NCBI RefSeq assembly: GCF_002262885.1
Contig: NZ_NKYF01000001.1
Location: 558,001-622,000, forward strand
DNA: 64,000 bases
From: Pseudonocardia sp. MH-G8
Lineage (GTDB): Bacteria; Actinomycetota; Actinomycetes; Mycobacteriales; Pseudonocardiaceae
Reading direction: 5' to 3'
A program made the translations under genes and the position numbers. Within the stretch, counting starts at the first letter, position 1; each line of letters begins with the position of its first letter. The notes beneath the pieces are model-generated. The model made no database searches. It saw only the letters and a list, made by a program, of their open reading frames with translations, and had not been told where the DNA came from. Shown here piece after piece: positions 33,878 to 42,623 of the stretch.

Positions 33878-35859
33878 GTGGCCGCCACCGCCATCGGCGC
33901 AGCGGCGCGCGGCTGCTCGCGGGGTGCGCGGTCGTCGGGCTCGCGGGCCTCCTCGGGGTGCAGGCCCTGCCCGGGGCCGCCGGCGCAGCCCCGATGCCGC
34001 TCGCCGCGACCCAGCCCGCACCCCACCACCCTGCGAGCCGGCCCGATGTGCGTCCGGCACAGCCGCCCGAGCCGGACCCCGACGGATCCGCGCGGGCCCG
34101 GGCCAATGCCGAGGCCGCCGAACGCGCCGCCGAACGCGCTGCCAAGCGCGCGAAGCAGGCCCGGCAGGCCCGCAGGACCTGGGACTCGCGAGGCCGGCCA
34201 CACCGGCTGGTGATCATCCGGGACGACCGCATCGAATCCGTGTCCGAAGGGTCACTCTCCCGCAGCGTCTACCGGCAGGGCACGTCGACCATCGCCTCGC
34301 TCGACCGGGCCCTTCCCAGCTCATGGCTCACGGTCGGCGACGGTACGGCGGCGCTCGGCGCGACCATCGTCCTGACGCGCGGCGCCTCGCTCCAGATCGG
34401 CGGCGACGACGTGCGCACCCTCGTGCTGCAGGGCGGACCGACCGCGCAGGACGCCGCGTCGCTGCACACGGGCGGCGGTGAGGTCGCGCTCAACGCGGTC
34501 ACCGTCACGTCCGCGGACGCCGCGAGCGGGCAGCCGCTGCCGCCCACCGCGGCCGGGCGGCCCTACATCGTGGTGTCCGAAGGAGGCCGCCTCGACGCCG
34601 TCGACAGCACGATCAGCGACCTCGGCACGCCCTCCGGCGGTCTGCGCGGGGGCGACCCGGGCGTCGTGTTCAACCACGACAGCACCGGTTCGATGGTGCG
34701 CACCACGTTGCAGCGCAACACCACGGGCCTCCAGCTGTCCCGCTCCCAGGGCGTGCACCTCGAGCAGGTCACCGTCAGCGAGTCGACCGCCGACGGGCTC
34801 GTCCTGTCCGGCGACCGGGCCACCACGATGAGCGGGATCCGCGCCGTCGGCAACGGCGAGAACGGGGTCGTGGTCTCCGGGGAGAGCTCGGACCGGCCGA
34901 TCTCCGGGATCGTGACGAGCGGCAACGGCGGCTACGGCCTGGCGGTGATCGGCCAGACGGGGCCGCGGATCTCCGGGGTCGTCACCGCCACCGACGAGGC
35001 CGGCGGGTTGCGGGTGAACCGCTCCACCGACGTGCACGTCACCGACTTCACCGCCACCGACCAGCCCAGCGCGGTCTTCACCCACGTCGGCAGCACCGGC
35101 ATCGTTCTCGACCACCTGCGCATCATCGGGGGCAGGCGCGGGGTGGTGGCAGAGAAGAGCACACGCAACCTCGAACTGCGCGCCTCCACCATCGAAGGCA
35201 CCCGCGTCGCAGGCGTCGCCATCGGCGGCTCCGAGATCCTGCTGAGCGACGTGCAGGTCGCGGACTCCCGCGCGGGCGTGCGCATCGAACGCGGCGCCAG
35301 CGGGGTGCGCCTGGCCGGCCTGACCCTGAAGGGCGGCCGCGACGGGATCGTCGCGACACCCGGGACCAACGGCCTGGTGATCGCGGACGTGACCGCGCTC
35401 CACGTGGAGGCGGACGCGATCCGCAGCGGAAGTGTCGGTGCAGAGATCATCGGCGGCCGGATCACGGGCGGCGCCACCGGCATCGACGTGGCCGCGAGCA
35501 CCTCGATCTCCGGGATCACCATCTCCGGGGCCGACGAGGGGATCCACTCGCGCGCACCCGAGCTCGTCCGCGCCGACGACGTGACGATCGACGCGCTCGA
35601 ACTGGGCATCGAGAGCGCACCCGGGAGCCCGTTCCTGCTCACCGACTCGAGCGTGCACGCGCTCGAGGCCCTGCGTGGGCAGATCGCGCAGCGGGGGGAC
35701 AACGACCTCAGCCTCCCGCCCCTCAACCTGCTCGGGGCGATCGGCGTGCCGCTGATCCTGCTGGCCGTCGTGCTGGAGCAGGTGCACCACACCCGGCAAC
35801 GGCGGGTCGGCATCCACGGCAGGCGGCTGCCACCCGGGGTGCCGGTCGGCGCCGGATGA
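33874..35859 (+). CDS. Membrane-anchored right-handed beta-helix protein (operon B)
   Basis: A 661-aa paralogue of the protein at 26481. Signal peptide (RRSGARLLAGCAVVGLAGLLG), short Pro-rich linker without the GGGGNDGGS repeats, Ala/Arg/Lys-rich helix (ARANAEAAERAAERAAKRAK), SRGRPHRLVIIRDDRIESV domain, long beta-helix, and C-terminal membrane helix LLGAIGVPLILLAVVLEQV with basic tail. The conserved helix-TM architecture but shorter linker suggests the same role at a different reach from the membrane. Function is unknown; a lyase, epimerase or glycan-guiding scaffold are options. Confidence 0.82.
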   Translation: MSGRHRHRRSGARLLAGCAVVGLAGLLGVQALPGAAGAAPMPLAATQPAPHHPASRPDVRPAQPPEPDPDGSARARANAEAAERAAERAAKRAKQARQARRTWDSRGRPHRLVIIRDDRIESVSEGSLSRSVYRQGTSTIASLDRALPSSWLTVGDGTAALGATIVLTRGASLQIGGDDVRTLVLQGGPTAQDAASLHTGGGEVALNAVTVTSADAASGQPLPPTAAGRPYIVVSEGGRLDAVDSTISDLGTPSGGLRGGDPGVVFNHDSTGSMVRTTLQRNTTGLQLSRSQGVHLEQVTVSESTADGLVLSGDRATTMSGIRAVGNGENGVVVSGESSDRPISGIVTSGNGGYGLAVIGQTGPRISGVVTATDEAGGLRVNRSTDVHVTDFTATDQPSAVFTHVGSTGIVLDHLRIIGGRRGVVAEKSTRNLELRASTIEGTRVAGVAIGGSEILLSDVQVADSRAGVRIERGASGVRLAGLTLKGGRDGIVATPGTNGLVIADVTALHVEADAIRSGSVGAEIIGGRITGGATGIDVAASTSISGITISGADEGIHSRAPELVRADDVTIDALELGIESAPGSPFLLTDSSVHALEALRGQIAQRGDNDLSLPPLNLLGAIGVPLILLAVVLEQVHHTRQRRVGIHGRRLPPGVPVGAG

Positions 35860-35902
35860 CCGCCGGACCACTCAGGGACCCGATCCGACCGGAGACACGT
35901 CG

Positions 35903-37288
35903 ATGACGACCCCGACACCGACGCCCGCCTCCCCCGCGGGCCAGAAGCCCGCGCGCGCCGCGCTGCTCGTGGCCACGCTCGGCGTACTGGGCGCCGCGCT
36001 CACCCTCGTGGTGAGTGCCTGTACCGCTCCCCCGCCGCAGCCGCTGGACCGCGTGCAGCCGGCCGCGCAGATCGTCGTGGACCCGGCAAACCCCTGCACC
36101 CGGCCGGCCGCGGCCGCGCCACCCGCACCGGCTGAACCGGCCGCGCCCGCCGAGGCCCGCTTCGACCCGGCCCTGAACAGCATCGTGCTCAGCGCGGGCA
36201 CGGGGGTGACGCTCCCGGCGCTGGCGCAGGCCGTCGGCAACCCCGACCTCCTGCGCGAGGTCGCCCCCGGCGAGTGGCTCCTCGGAGCCGACCTCGCCGT
36301 GCTGCAGGGCGCGTCCCTGCAGATCACGAGCTCCACCGTGCGCTGGTTCAAGCTGGGGAACACCGCCGGGCGGACCGCGTCGGTGAAGGCGTTCGGCGGC
36401 GGCATCGAGATCAGCCGCACCTGCATCACCTCGTGGGACACCGCCACGAACACCGCCGACATGAACCTCGATGACGGACGCAGCTACATCCTCGCCCGCG
36501 ACGGCGCCACGATGAACATCGACAACGCCGAGATCCGCTACCTCGGCAACGGCGACGTCGAGTCCTACGGCCTGTCCTGGCGCACCGAAGGCACCACCGG
36601 GAAGATCACCAACAGCGTCGTCTCCCACAACTACTACGGCCTCTACAGCTACGAGATCGGCGGGCTCGTCGTGGCCGACAACGAGTTCCACGACAACATC
36701 CTGTACGGGATCGACCCACATACCGGCTCACACGACATGACCATCGAACGCAATCTCGTGCACGACAACGGCAAGCACGGCATCATCCTCGCCGAGGACT
36801 GCGTCGACAGCGTCATCCGCGACAACTCGGTCTACCGGAACAACCACCACGGGATCGTGCTCTACCTCAATTCGGACCGGAACACCATCGAGAACAACGA
36901 CACCTTCGCGAACGCCGCGCAGGGCATCAACATCAACGAGTCCAACGACAACACCGTCCGCGGCAACCGGGTCTACGACAACGTCGAATCCGGCATCGGC
37001 ATCGCTCAGACCAGCCAGAACAACCTGATCGAGAACAACCAGGCCCGCGGCAACCAGAAGGACGGGATCCGCGTGGTGAGCGAGGCCTCGCAGACCACGC
37101 TGCGCGCCAACACCCTCGGCGAGAACGGCCGCTACGGCGTGTACGTCGATGTCGACGGCGACGTCGACATCGCCCGCAACATCATCTTCACGAACCGTTC
37201 CGGGATCATGCTCAAGGGCTCGGCCATCGTGCCCGACGGCGACAACCGCATCTTCAACAACGCCGAGGACGACATCGTCAAGGACTGA
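35903..37288 (+). CDS. AlgG-like C5-epimerase-type beta-helix lipoprotein (operon B)
   Basis: A 461-aa paralogue of the protein at 29684. Lipobox VVSA-Cys40; the beta-helix has YGIDPHTGSHDMTIERNLVH and GKHGIILAEDC, HHGIVLYLNSDRNTI. The C-terminal half is highly similar to copy A in both DNA and protein, while the N-terminal linker is divergent. It again has DPHT instead of the AlgG DPHD. Starts with ATG 43 nt after the beta-helix stop, with CGGAGAC upstream. No lyase gene accompanies this copy. Confidence 0.8.
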   Translation: MTTPTPTPASPAGQKPARAALLVATLGVLGAALTLVVSACTAPPPQPLDRVQPAAQIVVDPANPCTRPAAAAPPAPAEPAAPAEARFDPALNSIVLSAGTGVTLPALAQAVGNPDLLREVAPGEWLLGADLAVLQGASLQITSSTVRWFKLGNTAGRTASVKAFGGGIEISRTCITSWDTATNTADMNLDDGRSYILARDGATMNIDNAEIRYLGNGDVESYGLSWRTEGTTGKITNSVVSHNYYGLYSYEIGGLVVADNEFHDNILYGIDPHTGSHDMTIERNLVHDNGKHGIILAEDCVDSVIRDNSVYRNNHHGIVLYLNSDRNTIENNDTFANAAQGININESNDNTVRGNRVYDNVESGIGIAQTSQNNLIENNQARGNQKDGIRVVSEASQTTLRANTLGENGRYGVYVDVDGDVDIARNIIFTNRSGIMLKGSAIVPDGDNRIFNNAEDDIVKD

Positions 37289-37351
37289 TCGGTCGTTGCA
37301 CCCGCTGCGGCCTGGCGAGGCACCGTTCCGCGCAGCAGGAGCAGGCAGTCC

Positions 37352-37639
37352 TCAGCGCAGCGGCCGGACCCGTCCGGGTACCGGCTGGAGGGACGGCCCG
37401 CCGGGCGAGGAGTCGCGCGCGCCGGACTGCTGCTCCCCGAACTCCGCGAGCGCCACGAGCACCGACCGCAGGTCGCGGTAGGTACCGGAGGGCAGAGCCC
37501 ACAACTGCGCCCGCGTGGCGATGTCGGCGCCGTACTCCTCGGCCTGCATGATCAACTGCCATTTGGCCGCCGGGTACGGCGTTCCGGTCAGGATCTGGGA
37601 CAGGCGCTCGACGTCGGAGCGGTAGTTGCTGCGATGCAC
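37352..37639 (-). CDS. DUF2795 domain small protein
   Basis: A 95-aa protein whose core LSQILTGTPYPAAKWQLIMQ to LPSGTYRDLRSVLVAL matches the DUF2795 pattern (short helical domain, unknown function). The GTG at 37639 is set by GGAGG 7 nt upstream. The C-terminal tail is Pro/Arg/Gly-rich and disordered. It converges with the operon B epimerase and is divergent from the STAS gene. Confidence 0.72.
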   Translation of the reverse strand: MHRSNYRSDVERLSQILTGTPYPAAKWQLIMQAEEYGADIATRAQLWALPSGTYRDLRSVLVALAEFGEQQSGARDSSPGGPSLQPVPGRVRPLR

Positions 37640-37745
37640 GGTGCGGCCTCCTGTGGCGCAGCGCCGACGGCACTGGCGGTGCTGGCGGATACCCCGCATC
37701 GCACCGTCCAAACCGCGAGACCACGCGGGGGTGACGGGGGTGTTG

Positions 37746-37774
37746 TTGTGCGCCCCAGGGGCCGCCCGTAGGGT
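37746..37774 (+). promoter_or_regulatory. Promoter for STAS-selC-formate dehydrogenase
   Basis: -35 TTGTGC (37746-37751), 17-nt spacer, -10 TAGGGT (37769-37774). The layout is that of a housekeeping sigma promoter, about 80 nt before the STAS start. Because selC follows the STAS stop by 10 nt and the dehydrogenase follows selC by 42 nt, this may drive all three. Confidence 0.55.
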
Positions 37775-37853
37775 TGTGCAGCGGTCCACGACAACAGTCC
37801 GCACCACGAGCCCACGACAGACCTCCACGACAGACTTCGAGGAGCCGGTGCGC

Positions 37854-38243
37854 ATGAGCGGCGAATTCCCCGCCGACCACGGGGGCACCGACGACGCCGA
37901 CGAGATCGGCGAAGTCATCCGTTTCGACGTGGTGAGCCACGGCGACCACGCCCGCGTGATGCACGTCGTCGGAGAGATCGACACCCTCACCGCGCCGGTG
38001 CTGCGCAGCCGGCTCGACGAGCAGGTGTCCGCCGTGCGACTGCTCGTCCTCGATCTGTCCGACGTCACGTTCCTCGGCTCGGCCGGCCTGGCGGTGCTCG
38101 TCGCCGCCAAGGACGACGCCGACCGCCGCCGGCACACGCTGCGCCTCGTACCGGGCTCGCGGATCGTCACCCGCGCGCTCGAGGCCACCGGCCTGCTCGG
38201 CCTGTTCGAGATCGCCGACGGCGTGCCGCAGGCGCTCGGGTAA
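37854..38243 (+). CDS. STAS-domain protein (anti-sigma factor antagonist-like)
   Basis: A 129-aa single STAS domain (HVVGEIDTLTAPVLRSRLDEQ, LVLDLSDVTFLGSAGLAVLV). The phospho-site region reads FLGSAGL, so the Ser usually phosphorylated by the anti-sigma kinase (second position in SSGL) is Ala, though the preceding Ser remains. It could act as a constitutively unphosphorylated antagonist, or be switched differently. The ATG at 37854 is preferred to the GTG two codons upstream because CGAGGAG then lies at a proper distance. Its stop is 10 nt before tRNA-Sec. Confidence 0.82.
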   Translation: MSGEFPADHGGTDDADEIGEVIRFDVVSHGDHARVMHVVGEIDTLTAPVLRSRLDEQVSAVRLLVLDLSDVTFLGSAGLAVLVAAKDDADRRRHTLRLVPGSRIVTRALEATGLLGLFEIADGVPQALG

Positions 38244-38253
38244 CCTCCGCCGT

Positions 38254-38349
38254 GGAGGCGTCTGGGCGCCTGGTGGCCCCCGCGGTCTTCAACACCGACG
38301 TGGCCGAGTACCTCGGCCAGGCGGGTTCGATTCCCGTCCGCCTCCGCCA
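38254..38349 (+). tRNA. selC: tRNA-Sec (anticodon UCA)
   Basis: Long tRNA of 96 nt including an encoded CCA. The acceptor 5' strand GGAGGCG pairs with CGCCTCC before discriminator G38346. The anticodon loop CTTCAAC has TCA at 38289-38291. The variable arm is long and perfect: TGGCCGAG (38301-38308) with CTCGGCCA (38312-38319). The T-arm is GCGGG-TTCGATT-CCCGT. A UCA anticodon plus an 8-bp variable arm is diagnostic for the selenocysteine tRNA. It lies immediately upstream of the only Sec-containing gene I see in the window. Confidence 0.96.
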
Positions 38350-38391
38350 TACCCAGGTTTGATCCATCCGCTCCGGGGGCACGTTCGGGCC

Positions 38392-41300
38392 GTGGGGATG
38401 CGGCAGTGGATCGGCAGCTGGCCCGTCGTCCGGCAGGTGACCGGGCCGGACCGAACAGCACGGGGTGACGCCGCGCGCTCGCCCCGCAGCGACGCGTTGC
38501 ACCCGCGCCTGGCCGACGCCGACCGGGTCGTGCAGTCCATCTGCCCGTACTGCGCCGTGGGCTGCGGTCAGCGGGTGTTCGTGAAGGACGAGCAGGTCAC
38601 CCAGATCGAGGGCGACCCGGACTCCCCCATCTCGCTCGGCAAGCTCTGCCCCAAGGGCGCGGCGTCCAAGCAGCTGGTGACCCGGCCGGACCGGCTCACG
38701 AAGGTCCGCTACCGACGTCCGGGCGGCACCGAGTGGGAGGACCTCGACCTCGACACGGCGATGCAGATGATCGCCGACCGCGTCCTCGACACCCGCCGCC
38801 GCACCTGGCAGGACACCGACGAGGACGGCCAGCCGCTGCGTCGCACGATGGGGATCGCCCACCTCGGCGGCGCCACGCTGGACAACGAGGAGAACTACCT
38901 CATCAAGAAGCTGTACACAGCGCTGGGCGCGATACAGGTCGAGAACCAGGCCCGTCTTTGACACAGCTCCACGGTTCCCGGTCTGGGGGCCTCCTTCGGC
39001 CGCGGCGGCGCCACGACGTTCCAGCAGGACCTCGCGAAGAGCGACTGCATCGTGATCCAGGGCTCGAACTTCGCCGAGTGCCATCCGGTCGGCTTCCAGT
39101 TCGTGATGGACGCGAAGCTGCGCGGGGCGAAGGTCATCCACGTCGACCCGCGCTTCACCCGCACCAGCGCGCTCGCCGACCTGCACGTCCCCCTGCGGGC
39201 CGGCACGGACATCGCGCTGCTCGGCGGCTTGATCAACCACGTGCTGACCGAGGGGAAGGAGTTCCGCGAGTACGTCGTGGCGTACACGAACGCCGCGGCG
39301 ATCATCAGCGAGGACTACCGCGACACCGAGGACCTCGACGGCCTGTTCAGCGGCTGGGACGCCGACACCGGCGCCTACGACATCACGTCCTGGGAGTACG
39401 CGGGCACGCCCGTCGCGGCCGCGGCGGGCGACCGGGGGCGGCCGTTGCCCGGTGCGGGCGACGGACAGGAGGACGGGCAGCAGGAGCGTCGCGAGGAGCA
39501 GCACGGCGGCGACGAGCAGAAGGAGACCGCGGGCGGGGACCAGTACGGCAGCGGCGGCGCCTCGGTCGGTGCCAAACCCGAGCGCGACGAGACGCTGCAA
39601 CACCCGCGGTGCGTGTTCCAGATACTGAAGCGGCACTACGCGCGCTACACGCCGGAGTTCGTGGCGCAGGTCTGCGGCATCCCGGAGGAGACCTTCGCCG
39701 AGCTCGCCCGGTCGATCACCGAGAACAGCGGCCGGGAACGCACCACCAACTGGTCCTACGCGGTGGGCTGGACCCAGCACAGCGTGGGGGTGCAGTACAT
39801 CCGCGCCGCGTCGATCCTGCAGACGCTGCTGGGCAACATCGGCCGGCCGGGCGGCGGGATCATGGCCCTGCGCGGGCACGCGAGCATCCAGGGCTCCACC
39901 GACATCCCGACGCTGTTCAACATCCTGCCCGGCTACCTGCCGATGCCGGCCACCGACGAGCGCGGTCGGTCGCTGGCGAGCTACATCGAGCCGGACGCCG
40001 GCAAGGCCGGCTTCTGGGGCGACATGCCCAGCTACATCACGAGCCTGTTGAGGGCCTGGTTCGGCGACGCCGCGACGGCCGAGAACGAGTACGGGTTCGG
40101 GTGGCTCCCGCGCCTGACCGGCGACCACAACAACTACCGCACGGTCCTCGACATGCTCGAGGGCAAGGTGCCCGGCTACATCGTCGCGGGAGAGAACCCG
40201 GCGGTCGGCGGGGCCAACGCGCGGCTGCAGCGCCTGGCGCTCGCGAAGGCCGAGTGGCTCGTCGTCCGCGACATGTCGTGCATCGAGACGGCGACGTTCT
40301 GGAAGAACGCCCCCGAGATCGAGGCCGGGGAGCTGCGCACGGAGGACATCGACACCGAGGTGTTCCTCCTCCCAGCGGCGACGCACGTGGAGAAGGACGG
40401 CACGTTCACCAACACCCAGCGGCTGCTGCAGTACCGACACAAGGCGGTGGAGCCGCCCGGGGACGCGCGCAGCGACCTGTGGTTCTTCTACCACCTCGGC
40501 CGGATCGTCAAGGAGCGGCTGGCCGGCTCCGACGACCCGCGCGACGCGCCGGTCAAGGCGCTCACCTGGGGGTACGAGACCCACGGCCCGAAGGCCGAAC
40601 CGTCGGCCGACCACGTGCTGCGCGAGATCAACGGCTACGGCCCGGACGGTGAGCTGCTGACCTCCTACACCCAGCTGTCCGACGACGGATCCACCCGCTG
40701 CGGCTGCTGGATCTACTGCGGCGTCTACGCCGACGGCGTCAACCAGGCGGCGCGGCGCAAGCCCGCCCGGGAGCAGGACTGGGTGGCAGCGGAGTGGGCC
40801 TGGGCATGGCCCGCCAACCGCCGGCAGCTCTACAACCGCGCGTCGGCCGATCCCGAGGGGCGGCCGTGGAGCGAACGCAAGGCGCTGATCTGGTGGGACG
40901 GGGAGCGCTGGACCGGCAAGGACGTGCCTGACTTCCCGCTCGACACGGCCCCGGACTACGAGCCGCCCCCGGACGCGAAGTCCGGCAAGGCGCTCTCGGG
41001 CACCGACCCGTTCATCATGCAGACCGACGGGAAGGCGTGGCTGTTCGCTCCCGCGGGCCTGGTCGACGGGCCGCTGCCCACGCACTACGAGCCGGTCGAG
41101 ACGCCCTACCGCAACCTGCTGCACCCCGGCCACACGAGCAACCCCGCGGCCATCACCTACGACAGCCCGGAGAACCCCCACCACCCGCCCGGGTCGGCGG
41201 TGTTCCCGTTCGTGCTCACCACCTACCGGCTCACCGAGCACCACACCGGTGGTGGCATGTCCCGGTTCCTGCCCTACCTGGCCGAGCTGCAACCCGAGGC

Positions 41301-41658
41301 GTTCTGCGAGGTCTCGCCGGAGCTCGCGCGCGAACGCGGGCTCACCCACCTCGGCTGGGCCACGGTCGTCACCGCGCGCAGCGCGATCGAGCTCAAGGTG
41401 CTCGTGTCCGAGCGGATGCAGCCGCTGCGCATCGCAGGTCAGGAGAGCCACCAGATCGGCGTGCCGTGGCACTACGGCCACAACGGGCTCGCCACCGGCG
41501 ACAGCGCCAACGACCTGCTGTCGATCACGCTCGACCCCAACGTCCACATCCAGGAGTCCAAGGTGCTGACCTGCGACATCAGGCCCGGGAGGCGCCCTCG
41601 CGGGCCCGAGCTGCGCGAGCTCGTGGCGGAGTACCGGCGCCGGGCGGGGCTGGCGTGA
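38392..41658 (+). CDS. fdhA: Formate dehydrogenase alpha subunit, selenocysteine-containing
   Basis: Molybdo/tungsto-bis-MGD formate dehydrogenase of 1088 aa, read through an in-frame TGA at 38959-38961 (Sec190). N-terminal [4Fe-4S] ligands are Cys51, Cys54, Cys58 and Cys86 (CPYCAVGC...KLCPKG). Context around the UGA is IQVENQARL-Sec-HSSTVPGLGASFGRGG, the position of Sec in E. coli FdnG/FdoG. Downstream are PERDETLQHPRC, GRPGGGIMALRGHASIQGSTD and the C-terminal MGD-binding domain (GQESHQIGVPWHYGH). A Gln/Glu/Gly-rich insertion spans about 39420-39590. No twin-arginine signal is visible. The GTG at 38392 gives the expected start MGMRQWIGSWPVVRQ. It forms a complex with the next two genes. Annotation pipelines may split it into two ORFs. 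Confidence 0.94.
38959..38991 (+). promoter_or_regulatory. UGA-Sec codon and bacterial SECIS-like hairpin
   Basis: UGA at 38959-38961. A 7-bp hairpin GGTTCCC (38973-38979)/GGGGGCC (38985-38991) follows, with two G-U pairs and apical loop GGTCT (38980-38984), the same pentanucleotide loop as the E. coli fdhF SECIS that SelB reads. The loop starts 18 nt after the UGA, in the usual window. Confidence 0.85.
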
Positions 41659-42623
41659 GCGACCACCCGGGCCACCCCGTCGAGCGCGCCGAGCCGGGCG
41701 CGGGCACGGCCTCGGACCCGACCGCCGGGTTCACCGGCAACGTCGGCACGCCGATCACCACGCCGATGACCGGCCAGACCGAGCGCGCCGAGTGGATCGG
41801 GATGCCCGACCAGCGCCCGCCCCGGCTGGGCTTCTTCACCGACACCTCGGTGTGCATCGGGTGCAAGGCCTGCGAGGTGGCCTGCAAGGAGTGGAACCTC
41901 GTCCCGGCCGACGCCGGCCCGAGCGGCAGCGGCTCCACGCAGATGGCCGGCCTGGACCTGCTCGGCATGTCCTACGACAACACCGGCGATCTCGGGGCCA
42001 ACACCTGGCGCCACGTCGCGTTCGTGGAGACGCAGCACCGCTCCGGGCCGCAGGAGGGCGATGTGCGCTGGCTCATGTCCTCGGACGTCTGCAAGCACTG
42101 CACCCACGCGGCATGCCTCGACGTCTGCCCCACCGGCGCGCTGCTGCGCACCGAGTTCGACACCGTCTACGTGCAGCCCGACATCTGCAACGGCTGCGGC
42201 TACTGCGTGCCCGCCTGCCCGTACGGGGTCATCGACATCCGCCCCGAGGACGGGCGGGCGTTCAAGTGCACCCTCTGCTACGACCGCACCAAGGACGGGC
42301 TCACCCCCGCCTGCGCCCAGGCGTGCCCGACCGAGTCCATCCAGTACGGACCGCTCGACGAGCTGCGCGAGCGCGCCGACCAGCGGCTGGCCACGCTGCA
42401 CGGGCAGGGCGTGCCGGAGGCACAGCTCTACGGCCGCGACCCGGACGACGGCGTCGGCGGCGACGGCGCGTTCTTCCTGCTGCTCGACGAGCCGGAGACC
42501 TACGGGCTGCCCCCGGACCCCGTCGTCACCACCCGGGACCTGCCGGCGATGTGGAAGCGCGCCGCAGTCGCCGCGGCCGGGCTGGCGGCGGCCGCCGCCG
42601 CGGCGTTCCTGGGGAGCGGCTGA
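41655..42623 (+). CDS. Formate dehydrogenase beta subunit (4Fe-4S ferredoxin type)
   Basis: A 322-aa electron-transfer subunit with four [4Fe-4S] ligand groups: CIGCKACEVACKEWN, CKHCTHAACLDVCPTGAL, CNGCGYCVPACPYGV, and CTLCYDR with CAQACPTESI. It matches FdnH/FdoH-type subunits. A C-terminal hydrophobic helix (AAVAAAGLAAAAAAAFLG) anchors it to the membrane. An N-terminal extension of about 50 residues precedes the first cluster. GTG at 41655 overlaps the alpha-subunit stop (GTGA), and the stop overlaps the gamma ATG by one base, so all three subunits are translationally coupled. Confidence 0.93.
   Translation: MSDHPGHPVERAEPGAGTASDPTAGFTGNVGTPITTPMTGQTERAEWIGMPDQRPPRLGFFTDTSVCIGCKACEVACKEWNLVPADAGPSGSGSTQMAGLDLLGMSYDNTGDLGANTWRHVAFVETQHRSGPQEGDVRWLMSSDVCKHCTHAACLDVCPTGALLRTEFDTVYVQPDICNGCGYCVPACPYGVIDIRPEDGRAFKCTLCYDRTKDGLTPACAQACPTESIQYGPLDELRERADQRLATLHGQGVPEAQLYGRDPDDGVGGDGAFFLLLDEPETYGLPPDPVVTTRDLPAMWKRAAVAAAGLAAAAAAAFLGSG

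Noticed and set aside
38167..41547. 1126-codon open frame antisense to formate dehydrogenase
   Set aside because: It is a GC3-driven shadow frame covering also tRNA-Sec and STAS; its translation is low-complexity with no family motif.
38392..41658. Formate dehydrogenase broken by a nonsense codon into two ORFs (pseudogene)
   Set aside because: The TGA sits exactly at the selenocysteine position, is followed by a SECIS-like hairpin, and the window encodes tRNA-Sec, SelA, SelB and SelD.
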